From: Fen-1467 sp035519475
GTDB taxonomy: Bacteria > Verrucomicrobiota > Verrucomicrobiia > Opitutales > Opitutaceae
Assembly: GCA_035519475.1 (NCBI GenBank)
Contig: DATIWI010000179.1
Coordinates: 39,440-103,439 of the forward strand
Direction: 5' to 3'
Length of the DNA: 64,000 nucleotides
Part shown: positions 24,276 through 33,471 of the stretch, piece by piece
How the letters are laid out: each line of letters starts with the position of its first letter
How positions within the stretch are numbered: the first letter of the stretch is position 1
Notes under the pieces: generated by a model
The model's database searches: none
The model's input: only the letters and a program-made list of their open reading frames with translations
What the model was told of the DNA's origin: nothing
Program-made: the position numbers and the translations under genes

Positions 24276-25691
24276 TCAGCTCTTCTCCTCCGGCTTCTTC
24301 TTCTCAACCAGAACCTTGGCTCCGTCCTTCAGCGTGCGGCTGATGGCAGCATAACTGCCCGACACCACTTCTTCTCCCGTCTTCACCCCGCTCTTGATCT
24401 CGATGTAAGAGTTGTCGGCGACGCCGGTCTCGACCGGGCGCATCTTCACGCTGTCGCCCTGACGCACGAAGACGACCCGCTGCAGCTTTTCCAAGGTCCG
24501 CTTGGCCTCCTGGCGTTCCTTGACAACCTCCAGATCGTTGCCGGATCGCTCCTTGGCTTCCTTGGCCCGCTGCGCCTGGAGTTCCTCGCTCGTCCTGCCA
24601 CCCTCGGCCCGGACGGTGACACTCTGGATCGGCACGGAGATCACGTCCTTCACGGTCTCGGTTTCGACGTCGACCGTGCCGCTCATGCCGGGGCGTAGCT
24701 TGGCCTCCTTGTCGGTGATCCGGATCCGCACGAGGAAATTGGTCACCTCGTCGGAAGCTGAGGCCGCGAGCGCCGCCTGGTTGTTGCTGGCCGCTCCGAG
24801 GCCCGTGGTCAGCGCCGAGCTGCTGATCTCGCTCACCGTGCCGTCGAATTTCCGGCCGGGAAAGGCGTCGACGGCGACAACGGTGTGATCCCCGATCTTC
24901 ACGTTCACGATATCGTTCTCGTTCACCTTGACGCGCACCTCCATGTGGCTGAGGTCGGCGATGCGCATGACCTCGGTGCCGGCGAACTGCCCGGTGCCGA
25001 CGACCCGCTCGCCCACCTCGTTGTTCAGCACGCTGATCGTGCCGTCCATCGGCGCGTAAATCGTGGTCTTGCTCAACTGGTCGCGGTACTGGCTGAGCGC
25101 TCCCTCGGTCTGGCGGATGGCGGCGAGCGAGGCCTGGTAGTTGGCGCGCGCGACCTCATGGCCGGTCTTGGCGGCAGTGTAATCCGCGTCCGAGATCAGC
25201 TTCTTCTGGTAGAGATCATCGGCCCGTCGAAAATCTTCCTCGGCCTTGTCCAGATTCGCCTTGGCGAGGAGGCTGGCGGCCCTGGACGACGCGAGCGCCG
25301 CTTCCTGCTGGTCGACCAGGGCGATATAGAAATCGGGTTTGATCCGGACAATGATGTCGCCCTTCTTGACGGTCTGACCCTCCTTGAACGGCAGGGCGAC
25401 CACTTCACCGGAAACCTCCGGGGCGATCCCGACCTCAATCTCGGGCTGCACCTTCCCGGTCGCGGTGACAAGATGCGTGATGGTCCGGACGACGGCCTTC
25501 TCAGTCGTCACCATCGTCGGCTTGACCCCCTGCTTGCTCTTGACCACGGCGGCGATCACGAGGGCGATCACGACCACAATCGCGAGAATGATCCACCACT
25601 TCCGGCGGGACTTCTTGCGGGCGGGAATGATCGTCGCCGCCGGCGCAGCATCAGAGCGTGGAAGAGTGGCGGATGTCAGGGTCTGGCTCAT
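24276..25691 (-). CDS. MacA-like periplasmic adaptor (membrane fusion protein)
   Basis: 471 aa from MSQTLTSATLPRSDAAPAAT. One membrane anchor lies at about residues 32-50. The lipoyl/barrel-sandwich halves (VTATGKVQPEIEVGIAPEVS, KTTIYAPMDGTISVLNNEVG) enclose a coiled-coil hairpin (about 130-215, ALASSRAASLLAKANLDKAE). Beta-barrel and membrane-proximal parts follow. A Lys/Glu-rich segment (about 385-420) is an extra charged insertion. MacA-like adaptors couple the ABC exporter to an outer-membrane channel. It is the first gene of the export operon. Confidence 0.92.
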   Translation of the reverse strand: MSQTLTSATLPRSDAAPAATIIPARKKSRRKWWIILAIVVVIALVIAAVVKSKQGVKPTMVTTEKAVVRTITHLVTATGKVQPEIEVGIAPEVSGEVVALPFKEGQTVKKGDIIVRIKPDFYIALVDQQEAALASSRAASLLAKANLDKAEEDFRRADDLYQKKLISDADYTAAKTGHEVARANYQASLAAIRQTEGALSQYRDQLSKTTIYAPMDGTISVLNNEVGERVVGTGQFAGTEVMRIADLSHMEVRVKVNENDIVNVKIGDHTVVAVDAFPGRKFDGTVSEISSSALTTGLGAASNNQAALAASASDEVTNFLVRIRITDKEAKLRPGMSGTVDVETETVKDVISVPIQSVTVRAEGGRTSEELQAQRAKEAKERSGNDLEVVKERQEAKRTLEKLQRVVFVRQGDSVKMRPVETGVADNSYIEIKSGVKTGEEVVSGSYAAISRTLKDGAKVLVEKKKPEEKS

Positions 25692-25985
25692 GGGTGGAGC
25701 GAAAAGGTTTGGCCTATCTGGATGTCCAAGGCAAGCAGGGCGAATCCGGGAGCTGAAACAGGCGCAAGTCGGGCTGGGTTGGCAGCGACAGCGGCCTGGC
25801 GGCAGGCAGCCGGGCGCGGCGTGGTTCCATGACACTAGATCCATTCCTGGGGTTGCACTGATTTTGGATGAACGGACGCCGGAAGGGACAGATGGCGGGG
25901 ACGCCCGCGGGTTCGTTCCGCCGGTCTCCCGGGCAAAAACCCTTGCTTCGGCCGGCGGGCGGGCCATTGCATGATCTCACCCCCT

Positions 25986-26780
25986 ATGAGCATGCGGTTT
26001 TGCATCCTCGGCAGCGGCAGCGAGGGCAACTGTGCCTTTCTTCAGACCGAGGCCGCCCGCGTCCTGGTTGACGCCGGGTTCTCCGCCCGCCGCATTGCCC
26101 GCCTGCTGGCCTCCGTGGGCGAGACCTTGGATCGGATCGACGCCGTCTTCCTCACGCACGAGCACGGCGACCACGCCGCCGGCATCAGCGGGCTCTCGCA
26201 TCATCCGCACATCAAGATTTTCGCGAACCACGCCACGGCCCATGCCGTGCAGGCCGGCCTGACCTACCGCCCCGCGTGGCAGCTCTTCGAGACCGGATCG
26301 CACTTCCGTTTCCGCGATCTGGAGATCGAAAGCTTTGCGGTACCCCATGACGCCCATGATCCCGTCGCATTTGTCTTCAGCCACGGCTTCAACGGCGTCC
26401 TGACGCCGGTGCGCCGCCTCGCCTGGCTGACCGACCTTGGCCACGCCCCCCAGCACGTCCGGGAACGCATCCGCGAGGCGGATGTGCTCGTGGTCGAGGC
26501 CAATTTCTGCCCGCAGATGCTCAAGGACGATCCGAAGCGCCCCTGGTCGGTCAAGCAGCGCATCAGCGGCCGGCACGGTCATCTGTCGAACGAGGGCGCC
26601 CGCGAACTCCTTGCCTCGGTCGCCTCGCCGCGCTGGCGCCACGTTTTTCTCGCCCACCTCAGCCGCGAGTGTAACAGCCCGGCGGCCGTCGAATCCGCCT
26701 GCGCCGGGGCGCTGGCCGCCATCCCGTGCGGCTTCTCCATCGTCGCGCCCGGCGCCGGCACGCCTTTCTACCAGTTCTGA
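25986..26780 (+). CDS. Metallo-beta-lactamase fold hydrolase, WalJ/YycJ-like
   Basis: 264 aa. The metal-binding HxHxDH motif is FLTHEHGDHAAGISGLSHHP; further ligands lie in VPHDAHDP and LTDLGHAP. The opening MRFCILGSGSEGNCAFLQTE matches the WalJ/YycJ group, and the closing HVFLAHLSRECNSP is also usual there. These proteins are predicted exonucleases or RNA-processing enzymes linked to cell-wall control in Firmicutes. I set the start at MSMRFC; MRFC at 25992 is equally possible. It is divergent from the export operon, with 294 bp of non-coding DNA between them in which I see no clear element. Confidence 0.87.
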   Translation: MSMRFCILGSGSEGNCAFLQTEAARVLVDAGFSARRIARLLASVGETLDRIDAVFLTHEHGDHAAGISGLSHHPHIKIFANHATAHAVQAGLTYRPAWQLFETGSHFRFRDLEIESFAVPHDAHDPVAFVFSHGFNGVLTPVRRLAWLTDLGHAPQHVRERIREADVLVVEANFCPQMLKDDPKRPWSVKQRISGRHGHLSNEGARELLASVASPRWRHVFLAHLSRECNSPAAVESACAGALAAIPCGFSIVAPGAGTPFYQF

Positions 26781-26875
26781 CCGCGGGCCCGCCCGGGGTC
26801 TGCCGGCGGAGGTGCGCGGGTTTCGTGGCGCACAACTTGCTCCCGGCTGCCGCCGCCTTTAGCCTGTCGCCGCGC

Positions 26876-28303
26876 ATGCATCCGCCCTTCCGACTCACCA
26901 AAATCATCTTCACGGTCGGGCCTGCCACCGAAAACGAGGAGACACTCGAAAAGATCATCCGCGCGGGCGCTGACGTCTGTCGCATCAACATGGCGCACGC
27001 CACCCACGAATGGACTCGCCAGATCATTCGCCGGGTGCGCGCCGCCTCGCAGCGGGCCGGCCGCGAGATTGCGATCATGATGGACATCAAGGGCCCCGAA
27101 ATTCGCACCGGCGATCTGGCGGCGCCGATCGAGCTCACGGCGGGCGAAATCTTCGACTTCACCGTGAAGCCCGCGGGACCGCGGGAAAGCACGGAGGAGG
27201 TGCGCTCGGTGGATGTCAACTACCAGGATCTCATCAACGACATCAGCGTCGGCGACACCGTGCTGGTCGACAACGGCCTCATCCGCCTCGAGGTGCTCGA
27301 GAAGCGGGACGCGCACATTCGCTGTCGCGTGCTCACCCCGGGCCAGCTCGCCTCGCGCCGCCACATCAACCTGCCTGGCGTGAACGTCAACCTGCCCGCC
27401 TTCACCGAGAAGGACCGTGCCGACACGCTGGTCGGCCTCGAAGAGGGCCTCGACCTGGTGGCGCTTTCCTTCGTCCGGTCGGCGGCGGACATCGCGCATC
27501 TGCGCGAATTCCTGCGGAGCCGCAATTCCCGCGCCCGGATCATCGCCAAGATCGAGGACCAGTCGGCGATCGCCAACCTCGATGAGATCGTCCAGGCCTG
27601 CGATGGCCTGATGGTGGCGCGCGGCGACCTCGGCATCGAATGCCCCTTCGAGGAGCTGCCCATCATCCAGCGGCGCGCGGTGCGGGCCTGTCTGCACCAC
27701 GGGCGCGCCGTGATCATCGCGACGCACATGCTCGAATCGATGGTCCAGCAGCCCATGCCCACCCGCGCCGAGATCACGGACGTCGCCAATGCCGTCGACG
27801 AGCGCGCGGACTGCGTGATGCTCTCGGGCGAAACCTCGGTCGGGCGCTACCCGGTGGAGTGCGTGCTGATTCTCGACAAGATCGCCCGGCGCAGCGAACA
27901 GGAGGAGCCCGACGAGGTGCTGGACCCGGTGAGCCTCGGTGGCGACAAGGTGAAGCTCCTGCATTCCGCCGCGGTCATGGCCAACGAACTGCCCGGCTCG
28001 CTCCTGGTCACGTTCACCCGCCAGGGCTTCATGGCCCAGGGGCTCGCCGCCATGCGCCCGCGCCGCGCCGCGATCCTGGCCTTCACGCCCTCGCTCGAGA
28101 CTCTCCGGCAGCTGCGCCTGTCGCGCGGCGTGGAACCCTACCTGATGACGTTCTCCGCCGACCCCGATCTGACGATCGAGCACGCGATCCAGCAGCTCAA
28201 ACACCACGGGCGCGTCGCCGCGGGCGACAAGCTGATCGTCGTCACGGACATTCTGTCGCAAGACCGGTTGGTGGACAGCGTCCAGCTGCGCGCGGTGCGT
28301 TGA
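26876..28303 (+). CDS. pyk: Pyruvate kinase
   Basis: 475 aa from MHPPFRLTKIIFTVGPATEN. The family landmarks run in order: GADVCRINMAHATHEW (usually RLNFSHG), IMMDIKGPEIRTGDLAAPIE, RIIAKIEDQSAIANLDEIV with the catalytic Lys and Glu ligand, GLMVARGDLGIECPFEELP, IIATHMLESMVQQPMPTRAE and CVMLSGETSVGRYPVE. It transfers phosphate from phosphoenolpyruvate to ADP. Several positions differ from the textbook enzyme (MAHATHE, ATHML for ATQML), but the metal and Lys residues are kept, so activity is expected. It follows the WalJ-like gene by 95 bp. Confidence 0.94.
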   Translation: MHPPFRLTKIIFTVGPATENEETLEKIIRAGADVCRINMAHATHEWTRQIIRRVRAASQRAGREIAIMMDIKGPEIRTGDLAAPIELTAGEIFDFTVKPAGPRESTEEVRSVDVNYQDLINDISVGDTVLVDNGLIRLEVLEKRDAHIRCRVLTPGQLASRRHINLPGVNVNLPAFTEKDRADTLVGLEEGLDLVALSFVRSAADIAHLREFLRSRNSRARIIAKIEDQSAIANLDEIVQACDGLMVARGDLGIECPFEELPIIQRRAVRACLHHGRAVIIATHMLESMVQQPMPTRAEITDVANAVDERADCVMLSGETSVGRYPVECVLILDKIARRSEQEEPDEVLDPVSLGGDKVKLLHSAAVMANELPGSLLVTFTRQGFMAQGLAAMRPRRAAILAFTPSLETLRQLRLSRGVEPYLMTFSADPDLTIEHAIQQLKHHGRVAAGDKLIVVTDILSQDRLVDSVQLRAVR

Positions 28304-28330
28304 CGGCCGAGGGCGCCCGCGTCCGGCATT

Positions 28331-28789
28331 TCAGTCCCGCTCAAAACCCGCCTGCCGCAGTTCCACTCGCAAGGCGGTGAGGGAGACGTGGAGGTCGACG
28401 AGAAAAACGACCAGTGACGCGATCAGCGCCGCCATGCAGAGGATGAAGCACAGGCTCACCAGGAGCGCCGCTTCGACGTGCAGGAGCGCCGCGAGGAAGA
28501 GCGACATGATGAGGAGCCCGGCCAGGAGGACGCTCGCCGTCGCCAGAATAATCGCGAGGCGGATGATCTTCGCCCGGTGATAGAGCATCGCCAGCTGCGC
28601 TGCCAGGTGTTCCCGATCGGCGTCGACGGCAGCCGGCAGCTCCCGCGCCAGGATGCGGGAGCGATCAATCACGCGCCCGAAGCGGTTGGTCATCGAAAGC
28701 AGCAACAAACCTACGCCGGAGATCAGAATCACCGGGCCGATCGCCGTTTGAATCACAGGAATAAGCTCTTGCAGGGTCAGCGAGGTCAT
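28331..28789 (-). CDS. DUF2721 family membrane protein
   Basis: 152 aa from MTSLTLQELIPVIQTAIGPV. The DUF2721 signature is clear: PVILISGVGLLLLSMTNRFG then RVIDRSRIL near the first span. Two further hydrophobic helices (about 80-105 and 110-135) follow. The function of the family is unknown. An ATG-extended frame reading further upstream is Arg/Ser-rich and is not used. The gene is convergent with pyruvate kinase. Confidence 0.88.
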   Translation of the reverse strand: MTSLTLQELIPVIQTAIGPVILISGVGLLLLSMTNRFGRVIDRSRILARELPAAVDADREHLAAQLAMLYHRAKIIRLAIILATASVLLAGLLIMSLFLAALLHVEAALLVSLCFILCMAALIASLVVFLVDLHVSLTALRVELRQAGFERD

Positions 28790-28952
28790 GGATCGCGATG
28801 AGACATCACCGCGGCCCGAATTGCTAGCAGACCGCCGCCGTCTTGTCGTCATCGAAAACGGCGCGCCTCGCGACCACCAATCGGCGCGCGGGCTTGCGAT
28901 TCCCTTCAATCGCGGTATTGGTCGTCCTCTTGTGCTGGCTGGGCCCAGATAT

Positions 28953-29168
28953 TTGCGCATTCCTTCGTCATTCCTGCACCGGCTGCTCGCCGCTGCCGGA
29001 GTCGCGCTGGTGCTGGTGCTTGGCGTTCTCGCGGCGAATCCCGAGCTGCACCAGCGGCTGCATCCCGACGCCGGACAGGCCGGGCACGAGTGCGGCGTCA
29101 CGCTGTTTCTGCATGGCGTGGAGGCGGTGCTGGTAACCGCCGCGGTGGCCGCCCCGCCGGTGGGCTGA
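28953..29168 (+). CDS. Small exported or membrane-anchored protein ahead of the TonB receptor
   Basis: 71 aa if it starts at the TTG of LRIPSSFLHRLLAAAGVALV; a GTG at 28932 or the ATG at 28788 are alternatives. One hydrophobic helix (about residues 9-27, typical of a signal anchor) is followed by a short polar part with GHECGVTLFLHGVEAVLV, a Cys/His pair that could bind metal or haem. It ends 115 bp before the TonB-dependent receptor on the same strand. I do not recognise the family. A link to the receptor is inference from position. Confidence 0.5.
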   Translation: MRIPSSFLHRLLAAAGVALVLVLGVLAANPELHQRLHPDAGQAGHECGVTLFLHGVEAVLVTAAVAAPPVG

Positions 29169-29283
29169 GTTGATCGCCGTGTCGTGGCGCCGCGTTCGTT
29201 GCGTGTGGCACTCTCACTCCCGCGTCGGCGGCGGTCGCCGCCGGGCGGGGCTTTCTGGTGCATCCGTCAACTCCACCGTGCTC

Positions 29284-31446
29284 ATGCCTGCTCGCATTCT
29301 CCCCACCGTTCTCTTGCTTCCGTTCGCGGCCCTCGCCGCCGCTCCCGATCCGTCCGCCGACACCGCCGCCAACCAGACGCCCATCGCCATGGATCCGATG
29401 GTGGTCACGGCGACCCTCGACACCGCCCGGGAAAACATCGTTCCCAGCCTCGGCGCGTCCACGTTCCGTATCAGCAGCGATCAAATCGCGCTGCAGCCCC
29501 TTGGTGTCGACGCGTCGTTCAATCAGATCGTTCTCCAGGCGCCCGGCGTCGCCCAAGATTCGGCGGCCAACGGCGACCTCCACGTCCGCGGCGAGCACGG
29601 GAATCTGCAGTACCGCATCAATGACGTCCTGCTCCCCGAAGGCATCACCGGCTTCGGTCTCGAACTCGACCCGCGTTTCGTGGGAAGCATGCAATTGATC
29701 ACCGGCTCGCTCCCGGCCCAGTATGGCTTCCGGACCGCGGGCGTCATCGACATCCACACAAAAACGGGCGCCATTCAGAACGGCGGGGAAACCGACTTGT
29801 CGGGCGGCAGCTTTGCCACGGTGAAAGCGAGCTTCGAGGCGGGGGGGACGGGGCGGTCGTCCAGCTACTTCCTCGACGGCAGTTTCAACCACAACGGCAT
29901 CGGCATCGAAAATCCCACGGCCGGCGCGAAGCCGATCCATGACACCACGGATCAGTCCAAGCTGTTCGCCTACCTGTCCCGAATTATCGACTCAACGAGC
30001 CGGATTAGCGGGATGGCCGGCGCCTCCTACAGCAATTTCCAGGTCCCCAACACTCCGGATCTGCCTCCGGGCACCGCGTCCAACGGCGACCCTTGGCTGC
30101 CGGGTACGTTCGATTCGGCCGGTCTGAATGAGCATCAGAATGAGCAGAACTACTACGGCATCGTGGCCTACCAGAAGTCGACCGCGGTTCTGAACCTTCA
30201 ACTGGCGGGCTACGGGCGCTACAGCAGCGTGCACTTCATCCCCGATCCCGTCGGCGATCTCTTTTTCAACGGCGTCGCCAGCGACGTCGACCGCAAGATC
30301 TCCTCCGGGGGGCTGCAGGCGGACCTCGGCTATTCCGCCGGCGGCGTGCACACGGTGCGTGGCGGCGCCATGCTGCTCGCCGAGCATCTGACGGCCGGCA
30401 CCACGACGACCGTATTCCCGGTCGATGACGACGGAAATCCGACGGGCGCCGCGTTTCCCATCGTCGACAATCAGCGCTCCCAGGCCCGTTTTCTCGGCGT
30501 GTATCTCCAGGATGAATGGAAACTCACCCCACAATTGACCGTCAATTACGGTGCGCGCTGCGATCTCTACTCCTCTTCGTTCGACCGGGAAAGCCAGGCC
30601 AGCCCGCGGGTCAACTTGATCTATCGGCCGACCAATGCGACCACCCTCCACGCCGGCTACGCGCGCTATTTCACGCCCCCGCCGCTCGAGAATGTGTCCG
30701 CGGCGACCGTGGTGCTGTTCAACGGCACTTCGAACGCCTCACCGGTGGCGGCGGACGATCCGGTCAAGGCCGAGCGCGCGGACTATTTCGACGCCGGGAT
30801 CAGCCAGTCCCTCTCGCCGCGGCTGCAGGTCGGCGTCGACGGCTACTACAAGGCCGCCCGCAACCAGCTCGACGACGGATTGTTCGGCCAATCGTTGATC
30901 CTGTCGGCATTCAATTACCGCGAGGGCAGAATCCGCGGCGTTGAATTCACGGCCTCCTACACGGATGGCGGCTTCTCGGCCTATGCCAATCTCGCGCGGT
31001 CGATCGCCCAGGGCCGGGATTGGACTTCGGCCCAGTTTCTGTTCGATCCGGCCGATCTGGCCTACGTCCGGGGCCACTGGATCTATCTTGACCACGATCA
31101 GCGGCTCTCCGCCTCGGCGGGGGCCGGCTACCTATGGCTGCGGACCGACGGCAGCACGCGCATCTCGGCGAACATCCTTTACGGCACGGGGTTGCGCACC
31201 GACGCGACAGACAACATGGGCAACACGATCCCGAATGGAGGCAACGTTCCGGCTTACGTCACGGTCAACCTGGGCGTGGAATGGCGCCGCCATCTGGCGG
31301 GCAGGCGGACCCTCAAGGTCCGGCTCGATGTCGTGAATCTCGCGGACCAAAGTTACGAATTGCGCGACGGCACCGGCGTCGGCGTCAACGCCGCCCAATT
31401 CGGTATGCGCCGCGGCCTTTTCGGTTCGCTCGGCCTCTCGTTCTGA
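29284..31446 (+). CDS. TonB-dependent outer-membrane receptor
   Basis: 720 aa from MPARILPTVLLLPFAALAAA, a signal peptide. A TonB-box-like stretch IAMDPMVVTATLD is followed by a plug domain (QPLGVDASFNQIVLQAPGVA, GDLHVRGEHGNLQYRINDVL) and a long beta-barrel with alternating aromatic strands. The C-terminus GSLGLSF ends in the terminal Phe needed for outer-membrane insertion. It imports a scarce ligand driven by TonB. The ligand cannot be told from the sequence. An upstream ATG at 29170 would add an Arg-rich tail before the signal peptide and is rejected. Confidence 0.93.
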   Translation: MPARILPTVLLLPFAALAAAPDPSADTAANQTPIAMDPMVVTATLDTARENIVPSLGASTFRISSDQIALQPLGVDASFNQIVLQAPGVAQDSAANGDLHVRGEHGNLQYRINDVLLPEGITGFGLELDPRFVGSMQLITGSLPAQYGFRTAGVIDIHTKTGAIQNGGETDLSGGSFATVKASFEAGGTGRSSSYFLDGSFNHNGIGIENPTAGAKPIHDTTDQSKLFAYLSRIIDSTSRISGMAGASYSNFQVPNTPDLPPGTASNGDPWLPGTFDSAGLNEHQNEQNYYGIVAYQKSTAVLNLQLAGYGRYSSVHFIPDPVGDLFFNGVASDVDRKISSGGLQADLGYSAGGVHTVRGGAMLLAEHLTAGTTTTVFPVDDDGNPTGAAFPIVDNQRSQARFLGVYLQDEWKLTPQLTVNYGARCDLYSSSFDRESQASPRVNLIYRPTNATTLHAGYARYFTPPPLENVSAATVVLFNGTSNASPVAADDPVKAERADYFDAGISQSLSPRLQVGVDGYYKAARNQLDDGLFGQSLILSAFNYREGRIRGVEFTASYTDGGFSAYANLARSIAQGRDWTSAQFLFDPADLAYVRGHWIYLDHDQRLSASAGAGYLWLRTDGSTRISANILYGTGLRTDATDNMGNTIPNGGNVPAYVTVNLGVEWRRHLAGRRTLKVRLDVVNLADQSYELRDGTGVGVNAAQFGMRRGLFGSLGLSF

Positions 31447-31459
31447 GCGCGCGCCACCC

Positions 31460-32398
31460 TTAGGCTTCGAGCCCGAAGACCGCCCGCGCGTAGATCTCGG
31501 CGCTGAAGGGCTGCAGGTCCTCCGCCTGTTCGCCGAGGCCCACAAAATAGATCGGCAGTTTCAGCTCGCGCCAGATGCCCACGATGGCACCGCCGCGGGA
31601 CGTCCCGTCGAGCTTCGTCACGACGATGCCGGTCAGGCCAAAACTCTGGTGGAAGATTCTCGCCTGCTCGATGGAGTTGGCGCCCAGCGAGCCGTCGATC
31701 ACCAGCCAGGCATGCTGCGGAGCCGCCGGGTCGTTCTTCTGCAACACGCGGCGGATCTTGGCCAGTTCCTCCATCAGGTTGCTCTTGGTGTGCAGGCGCC
31801 CGGCGGTGTCGATGACGAGCCACCCGCGCCCGCGCGCCTTCGCGGCCTGCCACGCGTCGTAGGCCACCGCCGCGGCGTCCGCCCCGCGTTCTCCGGCGAT
31901 GAGCTCAAGGTCGAGTCGCTGCGTCCACGTCCGGAGCTGTTCGATCGCGGCGGCGCGAAACGTGTCGCACGCGGCGACGGTCACCGCCCCGCCATCCTGC
32001 TTGAGCAGCCACGCGAGCTTGGCCGCCGTGGTGGTCTTGCCGGAGCCGTTGACGCCAATCAGGCAGATGACGGTGGGATTGGCCGACCCGCCGGGAACGC
32101 GGGCGCCGCTCTCCAGCCGGCCCTCGCTACCCGCGAGCGCGCGACGCAGCACGGCGGCCCCGAGGGCGGCGGCGTCCTGGCCGCGGAGTTCCCGATCCTC
32201 CCGCCGCGCGCACTTGATCTCCTCGAGAATCTCGGTGGTGGTGGCGACGCCAAAGTCGGCCGTGTACAGCGCCTCTTCCAGCGCCTCGAGGGAGGCCGTG
32301 TCAATCGCCCCCCCGCCCAACAGCGCCTTGGTTTTGTCGGCGATGCCGCGCGCCGTCCTGGTCAGGCCATCCCGGAATTTCGCAAGCAGCGCACGCAT
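31460..32398 (-). CDS. ftsY: Signal recognition particle receptor FtsY
   Basis: 312 aa. The N domain (residues 1-85) has LEEALYTADFGVATTTEILE, and the G domain has GVNGSGKTTTAAKLAWLLKQ (G1), AACDTFRAAAIEQLRTW (G2), WLVIDTAGRLHTKSNLMEEL (G3) and VVTKLDGTSRGGA (G4). The closing FVGLGEQAEDLQPFSAEIY is diagnostic of FtsY. The long acidic A domain of E. coli is absent, as in most bacteria. It docks ribosome-SRP complexes at the membrane. It is the last gene of ribBX-ribH-nusB-ftsY. A TTG at 32410 is an alternative start. Confidence 0.96.
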   Translation of the reverse strand: MRALLAKFRDGLTRTARGIADKTKALLGGGAIDTASLEALEEALYTADFGVATTTEILEEIKCARREDRELRGQDAAALGAAVLRRALAGSEGRLESGARVPGGSANPTVICLIGVNGSGKTTTAAKLAWLLKQDGGAVTVAACDTFRAAAIEQLRTWTQRLDLELIAGERGADAAAVAYDAWQAAKARGRGWLVIDTAGRLHTKSNLMEELAKIRRVLQKNDPAAPQHAWLVIDGSLGANSIEQARIFHQSFGLTGIVVTKLDGTSRGGAIVGIWRELKLPIYFVGLGEQAEDLQPFSAEIYARAVFGLEA

Positions 32399-32459
32399 GG
32401 GAGGTGGCAAATACGGATAGCGCGCAGGCCGGGCCAGGAGGGGCGCTCAGGCGGTTGCC

Positions 32460-32906
32460 TTATTCCGCCGCCTTGCGGGCGTCGCGCCCCAGATCTCCCT
32501 TCAGCCGGTCGAGGATGCCGTTGATGAAACGCTTGGCATCGGCATTGGAGAATTGCTTGGAGAGGTCGATGGCCTCGTTGATGGAGACGACCGGCGGGAT
32601 GTCCCGGCGGTAGAGCATTTCGAAGATGGCAAGGCGCAGGATCGCGAGATCGATCTTGGCGATGCGGTCGAACTCCCAGTTCTGGGTCAGCGCGCGAATC
32701 CGCGCGTCGATCTCCGTCACGTGTTCGATGGCGCCATGGATCAGCTCCTCGCCAAAGGCGTACTGGTCGCGCGGCCCGTCCAGTCCCGCGAAGAACACCC
32801 GCAAATCCTCGGCCAGATCTGCCGGCCGGTTCAGGCTCCAGGCGTAGAGGTACTGCAGGGCCGCCACCCGGCCGCTGCGGCGCTCGGCATACTGGGCCTT
32901 GCTCAT
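32460..32906 (-). CDS. nusB: Transcription antitermination factor NusB
   Basis: 148 aa from MSKAQYAERRSGRVAALQYL. The all-helical NusB fold is recognisable in RRSGRVAALQYLYAW, the central FDRIAKIDLAILRLAIFEML and the closing SINEAIDLSKQFSNADAKRF then INGILDRL. It binds boxA RNA with NusE for rRNA antitermination. Its ATG overlaps the TGA of ribH (ATGA), the widespread ribH-nusB coupling. The Arg-rich upstream extension of the frame is not used. Confidence 0.95.
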   Translation of the reverse strand: MSKAQYAERRSGRVAALQYLYAWSLNRPADLAEDLRVFFAGLDGPRDQYAFGEELIHGAIEHVTEIDARIRALTQNWEFDRIAKIDLAILRLAIFEMLYRRDIPPVVSINEAIDLSKQFSNADAKRFINGILDRLKGDLGRDARKAAE

Positions 32907-33376
32907 CGCGCCAGCTTCCGTTTCAGGGCGGCCATGACCAGCGCGGCGTGCGCGAATTCGGCGCCCCGCCGGCGGCGGCCCACGCAGCGGGCGGCGGCCT
33001 GACGCTCGTTTTCCGCCACGATCACGCCGTTGATGACCGGAGTCCGCGCCGCGAGCGCGACGCGCAGCAAGCCCCGCGAGGCGTTCGCTGCCACCAGCTG
33101 GTAGTGGCGGGTCTCCCCGCGGATGATGACACCCAAGGCGATGCAGGCGTCCGGCCGGCGGCGCGCGCATAGCAGCTGCACCGCGCTGGGCAGCTCATTC
33201 GAGCCGGGGACGCGCACCAGCGTGATCCGGCGTGGCGGCACGCCGGCGGCGCGCAGCGCGTCCTGCACCTGGCGCAGCAGCGCGTCCACGAGACGTTCGT
33301 TGTAACGAGCCGCCGCGATGGCGATTGTCAGGGCGGTGCCATCAATCGGGGCGGATCTGGGCGTGAGGCGGCTCAT
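32903..33376 (-). CDS. ribH: 6,7-dimethyl-8-ribityllumazine synthase
   Basis: 157 aa. The active-site segments are present: ARYNERLVDALLRQVQDALR, VPGSNELPSAVQLL, ALGVIIRGETRHYQLVAANA with the catalytic His, and RTPVINGVIVAENERQAAAR. It condenses the pyrimidine and the four-carbon unit made by RibB, the penultimate step of riboflavin synthesis. Residues around GVIVAE differ slightly from the usual GVLTT. It follows the ribB-type gene by 95 bp and is coupled to nusB by a stop-start overlap. Confidence 0.94.
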   Translation of the reverse strand: MSRLTPRSAPIDGTALTIAIAAARYNERLVDALLRQVQDALRAAGVPPRRITLVRVPGSNELPSAVQLLCARRRPDACIALGVIIRGETRHYQLVAANASRGLLRVALAARTPVINGVIVAENERQAAARCVGRRRRGAEFAHAALVMAALKRKLAR

Positions 33377-33471
33377 GGGAAAACCGGCAACCGCAAACCG
33401 GATTGCCCCCGGCTGCAAAACAAAAAGGACCGCCGCCCGCCGTTTCTCCCGCTCCGCCCGCCCGCGCCGCG

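Noticed and set aside
29170..29283. ATG at 29170 as the start of the TonB receptor
   Set aside because: It would put 38 polar, Arg-rich residues before a clear signal peptide.
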